DNA of 64,000 bases, from assembly GCA_026129545.1 (NCBI GenBank), contig JAHCHX010000006.1, positions 81,777 through 145,776 of the forward strand, in the 5' to 3' direction. Every line of letters begins with the position of its first letter. Position 1 is the stretch's first letter. The notes below the pieces were generated by a model that worked only from the letters and a program-made list of their open reading frames with translations, was not told the DNA's origin and searched no databases. The position numbers and the translations under genes are program-made. The stretch comes from Saprospiraceae bacterium. GTDB lineage: Bacteria > Bacteroidota > Bacteroidia > Chitinophagales > Saprospiraceae. Positions 51,484-59,429 of the stretch are shown here, in pieces.

Positions 51484-52728
51484 TCAAAACGCCAGCAAAT
51501 GCCGCGCATAATCCCGCAGGCTTTCTTCCTGAAAATGCCGCATCGTGATAAACAAATCCTTCTCGCCGCGCCCAGAGGCATTCACGACCACGATGCAGTC
51601 TTTGGGCAATCGGGCAGACAACTCAAAAGCATGCGCAAAAGCATGAGCCGACTCCAAAGCCGGAATGATGCCCTCCGTCCGCGCAAGTGTTTTGACCGCC
51701 GCCAAAGCCGCCTCATCGCTCGCCGTCTCAAACCGAACGCGACCCTCGTCCGCCAAAAAAGCCAGTATGGGGCTGATACCGCAGTAATCCAGCCCCGCCG
51801 ACACAGAGTGCGTAGGCGCGATATTGCCATCGTCGTCCTGCAAAAAATAGGAGTGATAGCCCTCGAAAATCCCCAACTTGCCTTGCCTCATCTTTGCCGC
51901 GTGTTCGCCCGACGCGGAGCCGCGCCCACCCGCCTCCACGCCAACAAGCGTCACGCTCCCATCGTCGAGAAAATCGAAGAACATACCCAGCGCATTGGAG
52001 CCACCGCCCACGCACGCCACCAAATAATCGGGCAAACGCCCAGTGGCGGCCTGACACTGCCGACGAATTTCCTCCCCCACCACCTTTTGAAAAAAAGTGT
52101 TCATCGCGGGATATGGACGCGGCCCCACCGCCGAGCCAAGCAGGTAATAACTCTCAGGATGCGCCACCCAATCCTTAAAAGCAGCGATGACCGCGTCGTT
52201 GAGGGTTTGGTCGCCGTCGTCCACCGCCGCCACTTTTGCGCCCAAGAGCTCCATCCAATACACGTTGGGGCGCTGGCGCTCGTAGTCTTTGCGCCCCATG
52301 TACACCGTGCAATCCAGCCCCATGCGGGCACACACGGCAGCGGTGGCATAGCCGTGCTGACCAGCGCCCGTCTCGGCGATGATGCGTCGCTTGCCCAGTT
52401 TTTTCGCCAGCAGGATTTGCCCAATGCAATGCGTGATTTTATGCGCCCCGGTGTGGTTCAGACCCTCGTTTTTCAGAAAAACCTGTGCGCCGCCAAGCAT
52501 AGCCGAAAGACGCGGCAGGGGCGTGAACGCAGTGGGGCGACCAGAAAAAGTGCGGAGCGCATGGTGAAACTCGGCGACGAAACACTCGTCGTTTTTGATT
52601 CCCTCAAAAGCATCGGCTATCTCGTGAAGGCTGGGCAGCAGCACCTCCGGCACAAACGTGCCGCCGTAGGCCATCCCTTCTTCCGGCCCCAAAATCAAGT
52701 CCTTATATGCGGTTTGCGTCAGTTCCAT
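51484..52728 (-). CDS. trpB: Tryptophan synthase beta subunit
   Basis: A 414-residue PLP enzyme joining indole and serine to make tryptophan. The PLP Lys is in NHTGAHKITHC; the motif is normally HKxN, with Thr here instead of Asn. The catalytic Glu is in AETGAGQHG, the phosphate cradle is VGGGSNALG, and the C-terminal SGRGEKD is normal. EAGGRG replaces the more usual EAxGHG/KG. The length is standard. It is first of the set trpB-trpA-DAHP synthase, but the gap to trpA is 95 bp. The remaining trp genes are not in the window. Confidence 0.94.
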   Translation of the reverse strand: MELTQTAYKDLILGPEEGMAYGGTFVPEVLLPSLHEIADAFEGIKNDECFVAEFHHALRTFSGRPTAFTPLPRLSAMLGGAQVFLKNEGLNHTGAHKITHCIGQILLAKKLGKRRIIAETGAGQHGYATAAVCARMGLDCTVYMGRKDYERQRPNVYWMELLGAKVAAVDDGDQTLNDAVIAAFKDWVAHPESYYLLGSAVGPRPYPAMNTFFQKVVGEEIRRQCQAATGRLPDYLVACVGGGSNALGMFFDFLDDGSVTLVGVEAGGRGSASGEHAAKMRQGKLGIFEGYHSYFLQDDDGNIAPTHSVSAGLDYCGISPILAFLADEGRVRFETASDEAALAAVKTLARTEGIIPALESAHAFAHAFELSARLPKDCIVVVNASGRGEKDLFITMRHFQEESLRDYARHLLAF

Positions 52729-52739
52729 TTCAATTGCAA

Positions 52740-52757
52740 CATTGTATCAGTACAATG
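52740..52757. promoter_or_regulatory. Possible operator upstream of trpB
   Basis: CATTGTA-TCAG-TACAATG is a perfect 7-bp inverted repeat 11 bp upstream of the trpB start codon. Its place would let a bound repressor block initiation; no regulator gene is adjacent, so this is a guess from symmetry and position. Confidence 0.35.
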
Positions 52758-52817
52758 ATGCAAAGATTCAAAAACAATTTCCGATTATGCAAGGGCAGAC
52801 AGGGCGCTGCTTCAAAT

Positions 52818-52923
52818 TATACCTTGACTCGCTAGGATTTGTCGGATGAGCATGATTGATGCCCCTTGATTTTGAGCAGATTGCGATTGCAGCCGTGCCC
52901 AAGACCTGGCGGCGCGAGGTATA
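52818..52923 (+). repeat. Family A intergenic repeat, copy 3
   Basis: 106 bp from TATACCTTGACTCGCTAGG to GGCGGCGCGAGGTATA. The ends form a short terminal inverted repeat (TATACCT/AGGTATA). The central part contains TGATTTTGAGCAGATTGCGA. Confidence 0.87.
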
Positions 52924-52970
52924 TATCTCGATTCGCTGAACGGCTTTTTTTTCACTTCACCTTTTTTTGT

Positions 52971-53043
52971 GCCGCAAGGCACAAAGGCACAAAAGGTGGA
53001 AAATCAATGCGTATTTTGCTTAGCGTCTTTGTGACTTCGTGGC
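52971..53043. repeat. Family C hairpin repeat
   Basis: GCCGCAAGGCACAAAGGCAC on the left can pair imperfectly with GCGTCTTTGTGACTTCGTGG on the right. It shares AAATCAATGCGTATTTTGC with the 42109 copy. Confidence 0.7.
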
Positions 53044-53232
53044 AAATTTGAAAAAATCCAGCAGTATGGTATGTGACTCTTGCCGCTCGGCGAGCGCGAA
53101 TTATTGCCTACCTTTTGCCGCACATCCCCACAAGAAGCGTCGTCGGCGAGACGTACGACAACGACAAGAGACAAGGAAAAGATTCAGGGAGTTTATCGGA
53201 AAATTTTCATGAATTTTTCCATCATCATAAAA

Positions 53233-53275
53233 TTTCTGCCGTGCGCGGATCTTGCAACCCTGCGGACGGCAGAAA
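53233..53275. repeat. Hairpin
   Basis: TTTCTGCCGT (53233-53242) and ACGGCAGAAA (53266-53275) are perfect complements across 23 nt. It lies downstream of the SDR gene on the minus strand. Confidence 0.5.
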
Positions 53276-53291
53276 ATGCAGACAACGTGAC

Positions 53292-53326
53292 TATTCAGGC
53301 GGTGATTCCAAATCACCGCCTGAATA
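53292..53326 (-). terminator. Probable terminator hairpin after the second SDR gene
   Basis: TATTCAGGCGGTGAT (53292-53306) pairs with ATCACCGCCTGAATA (53312-53326) over a 5-nt loop, a perfect 15-bp stem 54 bp beyond the SDR stop. There is no clear T-tract. Confidence 0.6.
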
Positions 53327-53380
53327 AGAGGTTGAACATCAAATGCCAAGAAATTTCACCTCCTCATTCGCGATGTCAAT

Positions 53381-54097
53381 TTATTTAGGCGGCTGGCTTG
53401 GCCGCACCTCGATTTTGCTTGGCAGGGTGCGCGGGTTCATTTTCAACAAATCCACCACCATTTGACCCAAATCCTCGGGCTGAATCTTCCATGCGTCGGC
53501 CGGGTTCGGTTCGTGGTCGTTGAAATGCGTGGCCACCGACCCCGGCATAATGGTGGAACATTTGACCCCAGCATCGCGCAGGTCGAGCATGACGGCTTGA
53601 GTGAAGCCCACCAGACCGAACTTGCTGGCGTTGTAGGCCGACCCATTGGCGAAAAAATTGGTGCCGGCAAGACTGGCGATGCTGATGAAATAACCTTTGG
53701 CTCGAATGAGCGCATCCGCCGCAGCCTTGAGGCTGTAAAAAACACCAGTCAGGTTGGTATCAATGGTTTCGTGCCACTGTTCGAGGGTAAGCGACGTGAC
53801 GGGCGCGAAGTGTCCCAACCCAGCGTTGGCGATGAGCACATCGAGGCTGCCGAAGGTTTCGAGCGTTTGAGCCACGGCATTCTTCTGCGCGTCCCAGTCC
53901 CGCACGTCGGCAGCAATGGCGAGCAGTTTTCCGGTGCCGATGGTGGAGAGTTGGCGGGCCGCCGCGTCGGCTGTTTCCTGATGGCGGCTGGTGATGGCGA
54001 CGTTCATGCCTTCTTTGAGCAAGCTTTCGGCGATGCCGTAGCCGATGCCTTTGCTGCCCCCGGTGATGAGGGCTGTTTTTCCGTGTAAATGATTCAT
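53381..54097 (-). CDS. Short-chain dehydrogenase/reductase, 3-ketoacyl-reductase-like
   Basis: 238 residues starting MNHLHGKTALITGG; the upstream extension to 54244 has no SDR features. Cofactor motif TGGSKGIGYG, NAGLGHF, catalytic Ser in ISIASLAGTNFF and Tyr/Lys in SAYNASKFGLVGF. CSTIMPGSVATHFND is typical of the YqjQ/FabG-like group. The substrate is unknown. It is divergent from the CYTH gene. Confidence 0.9.
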   Translation of the reverse strand: MNHLHGKTALITGGSKGIGYGIAESLLKEGMNVAITSRHQETADAAARQLSTIGTGKLLAIAADVRDWDAQKNAVAQTLETFGSLDVLIANAGLGHFAPVTSLTLEQWHETIDTNLTGVFYSLKAAADALIRAKGYFISIASLAGTNFFANGSAYNASKFGLVGFTQAVMLDLRDAGVKCSTIMPGSVATHFNDHEPNPADAWKIQPEDLGQMVVDLLKMNPRTLPSKIEVRPSQPPK

Positions 54098-54309
54098 AGT
54101 GGCGGGTAAACGCGGCAAAGGGCAAATGGTTGCTGCATGATGTCGGGGGCTTGCTTGGATGGATACCTCCCATTCAAGATGATGGTGGTTGGGCGTAATT
54201 AGGTGTTTGTCAATATCATATAGGTGCATTTCAAATTCAGACATAATTTTGAGGGAAAAAATGGCAACTATCAGCCCTTCATTAAATCTTGGCGAATCAA
54301 GACATAAAA

Positions 54310-54846
54310 ATGCAGCACCTGAATTTTGAAGTAAAAGCCCGCACCTCGCGTCAAGCCGACATCCGCGTCTGGCTGCTCGCCAACGGTGCCGAACCGCGCG
54401 GCACGGATTTCCAGACAGACACCTATTTCAAGATGCCGATGGGTGCCGGGCGGCTCAAATTGCGGCAAGGAAACATCGAAAACAACCTGATTCACTACCA
54501 GCGAAGCGATGATGCGGAGGCAAGAGTCTCCGATGTCGCGCTTGCCCCGGTAGCCGATGCCGCAGCATTGAAAAACATCCTCACGAGGGCACTGGGCGTG
54601 TGGGTAGAGGTGAAAAAACGCCGCGAGATTTATTTCATCGAAAACGTAAAGTTTCACTTGGACGAATTGGAGGGCTTGGGGCAGTTCGTTGAGATTGAAG
54701 CCATCGCAACAAACCCCGACATTCCGCTGGAACGCTTACAGGCACAATGCGCCCATTTTATGGCTATGTTGAGCATCCTACCCGACGACATTGTGGCGGC
54801 TTCTTACAGCGACTTGCTTCTCCCAGCCAGCGAGCGCGGCAAGTGA
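54310..54846 (+). CDS. CYTH-domain protein (class IV adenylate cyclase-like)
   Basis: 178 residues in a single CYTH (triphosphate tunnel) domain. The N-terminal motif is LNFEVKAR, where the first Glu of ExExK is replaced by Asn; then DTYFKMPMGAGRLKLRQG with the basic R-L-K-L-R, LIHYQRSD, VEVKKRREIYFIENVKFHLD, and GLGQFVEIEAIA. This places it with class IV adenylyl cyclase/thiamine-triphosphatase-like proteins; cyclase, triphosphatase or a lost activity are all possible. The ATG at 54310 is chosen over a TTG at 54289. Confidence 0.87.
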   Translation: MQHLNFEVKARTSRQADIRVWLLANGAEPRGTDFQTDTYFKMPMGAGRLKLRQGNIENNLIHYQRSDDAEARVSDVALAPVADAAALKNILTRALGVWVEVKKRREIYFIENVKFHLDELEGLGQFVEIEAIATNPDIPLERLQAQCAHFMAMLSILPDDIVAASYSDLLLPASERGK

Positions 54847-54859
54847 GGCTGGTGCGCGT

Positions 54860-54967
54860 TATAGTCAACGCAAAGTGGTTTTGAACGAACAGCGCTCGCA
54901 ATCATCCTTTGAAAATCATACAAATCAATCAAGAACATCCTCAAATCCTCTTTAATCTGGGTATAGA
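54860..54967 (-). repeat. Family B intergenic repeat, inverted copy with internal deletion
   Basis: TTATAGTCAACGCAAAGTGG at the left and CTCTTTAATCTGGGTATA at the right are the reverse complement of the two ends of family B (compare 63558-63682). About 19 bp between the AGAACATCC and CAAATCC segments are missing. It ends just before the RuvX promoter. Confidence 0.8.
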
Positions 54968-54978
54968 CGCATTTTTTC

Positions 54979-54986
54979 TACCTTTG
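54979..54986 (+). promoter_or_regulatory. Probable promoter -7 element of the RuvX gene
   Basis: TACCTTTG matches TAnnTTTG, 12 nt before the ATG at 54999. It supports that start over an upstream in-frame TTG and predicts a very short leader. Confidence 0.55.
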
Positions 54987-54998
54987 TCGCCCAAATTT

Positions 54999-55421
54999 AT
55001 GGGACGCATCCTCGCCATTGACTTCGGCCTCAAACGCACCGGCTTCGCGGTGACTGACCCCCTGAAAATCATCGCCACCGCACTGACGACCGTGGCAACA
55101 CACGAGGCTTTTGATTTTTTGAAAAAATACTGCGCAGAGGAAGAGGTGGAAAGTTTCGTGGTCGGCTTGCCGATGCATCCCGATGGCAACCCTGCCCAAA
55201 TAGCGCCTCAGGCCGATGTTTTTGCCGAAAAACTGAAAAAACTTTTCCCCGACAAACCCGTTATCCGGCAAGACGAGCGATACACTTCCAATGAGGCCAA
55301 GCGAATCATTCTCCAAAGCGGCATCAAAAAACAAAAACGCCGCGACAAGGCTTTGGTGGACAAAATCGCCGCAGCCCTGATTTTGGAGCAGTACATGCGG
55401 GAGCATTTTTGGGGGGGGTAG
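54999..55421 (+). CDS. ruvX: Putative pre-16S rRNA nuclease / Holliday junction resolvase YqgF
   Basis: 140 residues with the RNase H-like fold of YqgF: GRILAIDFGLKRTGFAVTD carries the first catalytic Asp, ESFVVGLPMHPDGNPAQ the middle strand, and VIRQDERYTSNEA, DKIAAALILEQYM the last acidic residues. In E. coli this protein trims the 5' end of 16S rRNA. It is followed by peptide deformylase 56 bp downstream on the same strand. Confidence 0.94.
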   Translation: MGRILAIDFGLKRTGFAVTDPLKIIATALTTVATHEAFDFLKKYCAEEEVESFVVGLPMHPDGNPAQIAPQADVFAEKLKKLFPDKPVIRQDERYTSNEAKRIILQSGIKKQKRRDKALVDKIAAALILEQYMREHFWGG

Positions 55422-55477
55422 AGGGTGTCTTCGAAGACCGAAAAATTGCTTTGAACCGACTATAACACACAGATAAA

Positions 55478-56047
55478 ATGATATTGCCGATTTACGCCTA
55501 CGGGCAACCCGTTTTGAAAAAGGTAGCTGTTCCCATTGAAGCGGATTATCCTGATTTGCAAGAGCTCATCGCCAGTATGTGGGAGACGATGTATCACGCC
55601 GATGGGGTTGGGCTGGCCGCGCCGCAGATTGGTCTGGGCATCCGGCTTTTCGTCGTTGACACGCTCCAGTTGGACGACGACGACGAAAAAAAAGCCAAAA
55701 TCAACGGCTTCAAAAAAGTGTTCATCAACGCTCAAAAAATGGAAGAGGATGGTACGCCTTGGACTTATGAGGAAGGCTGCCTGAGCATTCCGCGCATTCG
55801 CGGCGACGTGGAGCGCCCGGAGTCCGTACGCCTGCGCTACTTGGACGAGCAGTTCGTGGAACACGAAGAAACATTCACCGGCGTGAACGCACGGGTGGTG
55901 CAGCATGAATACGACCATATCGAGGGCGTGCTTTTCACCGAAAAATTGAAGCCGCTGAAGAAGCGGCTCATCCAGCGAAAATTAGAGGATATCCGGGTCG
56001 GGAAAATCAAAACCGACTACAAAATGAAATTTGCCGCCACCAAGTAA
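55478..56047 (+). CDS. def: Peptide deformylase
   Basis: A 189-residue metalloenzyme removing the formyl group from nascent proteins. All three motifs are intact: GVGLAAPQIG, EGCLSIP (metal Cys) and QHEYDHIEG (two His and catalytic Glu). It carries a short acidic insertion (DDDDEKKAKINGF) before VFINAQ, common in Bacteroidota type enzymes. It probably shares a transcript with ruvX and ends at a strong terminator. Confidence 0.97.
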   Translation: MILPIYAYGQPVLKKVAVPIEADYPDLQELIASMWETMYHADGVGLAAPQIGLGIRLFVVDTLQLDDDDEKKAKINGFKKVFINAQKMEEDGTPWTYEEGCLSIPRIRGDVERPESVRLRYLDEQFVEHEETFTGVNARVVQHEYDHIEGVLFTEKLKPLKKRLIQRKLEDIRVGKIKTDYKMKFAATK

Positions 56048-56072
56048 TTCTTTAACCAAGAAGGAACTTTGA

Positions 56073-56103
56073 GCCATTGCGCCGCGTTGGGCGGCGCAAT
56101 GGC
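56073..56103 (+). terminator. Rho-independent terminator after def
   Basis: GCCATTGCGCCGC (56073-56085) pairs perfectly with GCGGCGCAATGGC (56091-56103) over GTTGG, followed by TTTTTTTATTTT. It starts 26 bp after the def stop. Confidence 0.93.
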
Positions 56104-56201
56104 TTTTTTTATTTTGAAAAACATCTCTCGAAAACGCGTTCATGGAATTTTATTTGACGCTCGTCGAAAAACAGATTCCACACGAGAAACGATTATTGCG
56201 C

Positions 56202-56225
56202 GAAACGTTTCCGCCGTTACTTTTG
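56202..56225 (+). promoter_or_regulatory. TetR promoter with overlapping palindrome (possible operator)
   Basis: TACTTTTG (56218-56225) matches TAnnTTTG and ends 4 nt before the TetR ATG at 56230, so the mRNA is probably leaderless. Seven bases upstream is the perfect palindrome GAAACGTTTC (56202-56211), with another GAAAC about 17 bp further left (near 56186), a plausible site for TetR autoregulation. Confidence 0.5.
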
Positions 56226-56229
56226 CACC

Positions 56230-56835
56230 ATGATTTCAGAACAGCAGGAAAAACTACTGAAACGAGTGGAAGAGTTGTTTCTCCGCTACGGCATAAAAAG
56301 CCTAACGATGGACGACGTGGCGCGAGAGCTGGGCATTTCCAAAAAAACCCTCTATCAGTTCGTTGACAACAAAGATGACCTCGTGCTAAAAGTGATGGAG
56401 CGTCACATACATGAAGATTGCCAGCAAGCAGAGGCGCTAAGAGCAGAGTCGAACGACGCGCTGGACGAAATTCTCAAAGTGATACAATACAACGCCGTGG
56501 ATTTGGGCCGCATGAAGTCGAACATCGTGTTCGAGATGCAACGTTTCTACCCGGCTGCTTGGGAAAAAATGGAGCAGTTCACTTGGGAATTCATGTACAA
56601 AATCGTGCTCGACAACCTCGAATGGGGCATCCGCGACGGCCTCTACCGCGCTGATTTCGACGCGGACATCATGGCCCGAATGCACATAGCCACCATGCTC
56701 CAACTGTTCGACGAGCGCATCTTCCCAAAGCCCCCTTATTCCCTCGAAAAACTCTTCAAAGAATACATGGAACACTACCTCTACGGCATCATTTCCGAAA
56801 AAGGGTCACAAATTTTGAAAGCAAAACTATCCTGA
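56230..56835 (+). CDS. TetR/AcrR-family regulator of the efflux operon
   Basis: 201 residues. The N-terminal helix-turn-helix is clear (SLTMDDVARELGISKKTLYQ, then FVDNKDDLVLKV, residues about 20-62); the rest is the helical ligand-binding and dimerisation domain. It begins an operon: the TolC gene starts 1 bp after its stop. It is expected to repress this operon and release it on binding a substrate of the pump. Confidence 0.93.
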   Translation: MISEQQEKLLKRVEELFLRYGIKSLTMDDVARELGISKKTLYQFVDNKDDLVLKVMERHIHEDCQQAEALRAESNDALDEILKVIQYNAVDLGRMKSNIVFEMQRFYPAAWEKMEQFTWEFMYKIVLDNLEWGIRDGLYRADFDADIMARMHIATMLQLFDERIFPKPPYSLEKLFKEYMEHYLYGIISEKGSQILKAKLS

Positions 56836-56836
56836 C

Positions 56837-58162
56837 ATGCACCCTCTTCATTCCATCAAATCGCTGCTCGCCAGCATCCTAATCCTCTCCCTGCACAGCG
56901 TGGCCGCGCAAACGAGCATGAGCCTATCGGATTGCATTGACTATGCTCAGAGCAACCATCCCGACATAAAAGTGGCCCAGTTGCAGATACGCGATGCGGA
57001 CTGGCAAATCAAGGAAAACAAGGCCACTGGTTTGCCACAACTCTCCGGGGGACTCAACTACCAGTATTTCATTCAACGCCCCGGCATCCCGCAGAGCGCC
57101 CTTTTCCCCGGGGGCGGCGACGAGAAAGTCTATTTCAACGCTTATCACAGCCTCACGCCCAGCCTCTCTCTCAACCAACTTTTTTTCAGCAACAGCTATC
57201 GCATCGCGCTGAAAGCATCCGAATACTACCGCGATTATGTGCAAGTGCAAATGGCCGTAGCCAAGCAAAAGGTTCGGAATCAGGTCATTGACGCTTATTT
57301 GCCTGCCCTGCTCCTCACCGAGAACCTCGCCATTCTCGACAAGAACATAGGCAACGTGGAGAAGCTCCTCAACGAGACGAAGGCCATCAACCAAGCCGGC
57401 TTTGCCGAACAACTCGACGTGGACAGGCTCGAACTCTCCCGCTCCACCCTGATAAGCGAGCGCAACAACCTCGTGCGTCAACAAGCAATCGTGGTGGATG
57501 CCCTCAAGCTCGCCATGGGCAAACCCATCGCCGAACCGCTCACCCCCTCCGACAACCTCAAAAAACTGCTGGCCGAATACGGGGAGGCCGACTTCGCTGC
57601 CGAGCTCAACCTGATGAACCGCCCTGAATACGTTCAACTGCTCAAAGGGCGCGAACTGAACACCCTTCAGACCGAGATTTACCGCAAGCCATGGATGCCT
57701 ACCGTGGCAGGCTTCGTGCAGTACCAACCCGGCTGGCAAGGCGGCTTCGGCGACGACACCAAGTGGTTTTTCATCCCGGCCGCCGTCGCAGGCGTGTCCA
57801 TCAGCGTCCCGATTTGGGATGGCGGCGGCACGAAAGCCAAGCGCGAGCGAGCCATCATCGCCGAGCAGACCATCGAAACGCAAAAACAATTGCTCGAAAA
57901 CGTCATCACCTTCGAGGTCGAGAACGCGCGCAAGCAATATCTCAACGCGCAAGAACGCATGATGAACCAAATCAGAAACCTCGACCTCGCGCAGCGCATC
58001 TACGACACCACCCAGACCAAATACAAAGCAGGCATCGGCTCCAGTTTTGAAATCACCCAAGCCGAGCAGTCACTCTACGCCGCGCAGCAAAGTCTAATGC
58101 AGGCTCAATACGACCTGTTGTCGGCAAAAACCGCATTGAGAAAAGCATTGGGCACGAACTAA
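56837..58162 (+). CDS. TolC-family outer-membrane efflux protein
   Basis: 441 residues with a signal peptide (SLLASILILSLHSVAAQ) and two outer-membrane efflux repeats: SLSDCIDYAQSNHPDIKVAQ at the start, KATGLPQLSGGLNYQY, and in the second half LNRPEYVQLLKGRELN-like segments and IWDGGGTKAKRERA. The C-terminal GSSFEITQAEQSLYAAQQSL is typical. It forms the trimeric channel of the RND pump coded downstream. Confidence 0.93.
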   Translation: MHPLHSIKSLLASILILSLHSVAAQTSMSLSDCIDYAQSNHPDIKVAQLQIRDADWQIKENKATGLPQLSGGLNYQYFIQRPGIPQSALFPGGGDEKVYFNAYHSLTPSLSLNQLFFSNSYRIALKASEYYRDYVQVQMAVAKQKVRNQVIDAYLPALLLTENLAILDKNIGNVEKLLNETKAINQAGFAEQLDVDRLELSRSTLISERNNLVRQQAIVVDALKLAMGKPIAEPLTPSDNLKKLLAEYGEADFAAELNLMNRPEYVQLLKGRELNTLQTEIYRKPWMPTVAGFVQYQPGWQGGFGDDTKWFFIPAAVAGVSISVPIWDGGGTKAKRERAIIAEQTIETQKQLLENVITFEVENARKQYLNAQERMMNQIRNLDLAQRIYDTTQTKYKAGIGSSFEITQAEQSLYAAQQSLMQAQYDLLSAKTALRKALGTN

Positions 58163-58259
58163 CACCTCTCGTCATTCCTCCATTTCAAAAACCGACCACC
58201 AGCCATGCTTTTATTCTCATGCTACCTGATTTTCAGAGTTTTAAAACTAATTTTCAAAA

Positions 58260-59387
58260 ATGAAAAATAAAGACCTCCTCCAGATTCTCACCTTCGGCGC
58301 AGTCGTCGCGCTACTCTCTGCCTGTGGCGGCGGCTCGCCCGACCCAGCCGTCCAATTGGCGGCACTTAAAGACCAAAAAGCCCAAATAGAAGCCGAAATC
58401 GCTGCGTTGGAAAAAGTAGTCGGCAACACGAACGGCGCGGAAAGGCGCGTGAAGGTTGTTGGTCTCAGCGAGATGAACCCCACCGTGTTTCGCCACTACA
58501 TTGACCTGCAAGGGCGCGTGGACGCAGAAGAAAACGTGCCCGTGACCGCCAAAATGCCCGGCACCCTCACCCGTGTGTTGGTGAAAAATGGCGACCAAGT
58601 GAAGAAAGGCCAGCTCCTCGCCCAAGTGGACGACGGCGTGATGCTCAAAAGCCTCGCCGAGCTGGAAAGCCAGCTCAAAACCGCCGAAGACATCTACAAC
58701 CGCCAGAAAGGCTTGTGGGAGCAAAAAATCGGCACCGAAGTGCAGTTCATCCAAGCCAAGTCGCAAAAGGAAAGCTTGGAGAACGCCATCGCCACCATGA
58801 AGGAAAACTGGGGCCAGACCAAAATCTACGCCCCCATCAGCGGCACGGTGGACATGGTCATCCTGAAAGTCGGCCAAGCGATTTCGCCGGGGGTGCCACT
58901 TTGCAACATCATCAATCTCAGCCAGCTGAAAGTGGTGGGCAACGTGACGGAGGCTTATGCGGCCAAAGTGCGAAAAGGCGACCAAGTGACCGTGTTTTTC
59001 CCTGATTTGAAAAAAGAAATCAGCACTCGGGTCACCTACGTCAGCAAAACCATTGACCCCAACACGCGCACGTTCGCGGTGGAGTGCGCGTTGCCCGGCA
59101 GCCCCGATTATCGCGCCAACATGGTGGCTGTGATGAAAATCATTGACTATCAAAACCCCAGCGCCCTCGTGGTGCCTGTCAACCTGATTCAGACTGCCGA
59201 GGACGGCGATTTCGTGATGGTGGCCGAAAAAAATGGGGAAAAGCAGGCGACCGCCAAAAAAGCGGCCGTGAAGCAGGGCAGCAACTACAATGGCATGGTG
59301 GAAATCGCTTCCGGCCTCAAAAAGGGCGACTTTGTGATTTCGACTGGTTTTCAAGATGTGAACAACGGAGAGACCGTCGCTTTCTGA
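58260..59387 (+). CDS. RND efflux periplasmic adaptor (membrane fusion protein)
   Basis: 375 residues with a lipoprotein signal (ILTFGAVVALLSAC). Coiled coil at about 30-60 (LAALKDQKAQIEAEIAALEK), lipoyl/barrel-sandwich halves (VTAKMPGTLTRVLVKNGDQV, KGQLLAQVDDG and IYAPISGTVDMVILKVGQ), a beta-barrel part (LKVVGNVTEAYAAKV), and a C-terminal membrane-proximal domain. It bridges the TolC channel and the RND permease. There is a 97-bp gap from tolC. Confidence 0.93.
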   Translation: MKNKDLLQILTFGAVVALLSACGGGSPDPAVQLAALKDQKAQIEAEIAALEKVVGNTNGAERRVKVVGLSEMNPTVFRHYIDLQGRVDAEENVPVTAKMPGTLTRVLVKNGDQVKKGQLLAQVDDGVMLKSLAELESQLKTAEDIYNRQKGLWEQKIGTEVQFIQAKSQKESLENAIATMKENWGQTKIYAPISGTVDMVILKVGQAISPGVPLCNIINLSQLKVVGNVTEAYAAKVRKGDQVTVFFPDLKKEISTRVTYVSKTIDPNTRTFAVECALPGSPDYRANMVAVMKIIDYQNPSALVVPVNLIQTAEDGDFVMVAEKNGEKQATAKKAAVKQGSNYNGMVEIASGLKKGDFVISTGFQDVNNGETVAF

Positions 59388-59429
59388 TAGTGGCGCAACG
59401 GCTTCTTCATTCCGACATCCGCCATTCAG

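Larger units (their letters stand above)
52729..53380. other. 652-bp intergenic region made largely of repeats
   Basis: From left: trpB operator-like repeat, family A copy (52818-52923), family C hairpin (52971-53043), about 190 bp without recognisable content, then two hairpins (53233-53275 and 53292-53326). Short frames at 53073-53388 overlap the hairpins and are not supported as genes. Confidence 0.6.

Noticed and set aside
53073..53388. Short plus-strand frames in the trpB-SDR gap
   Set aside because: They run through hairpins and show no coding pattern.
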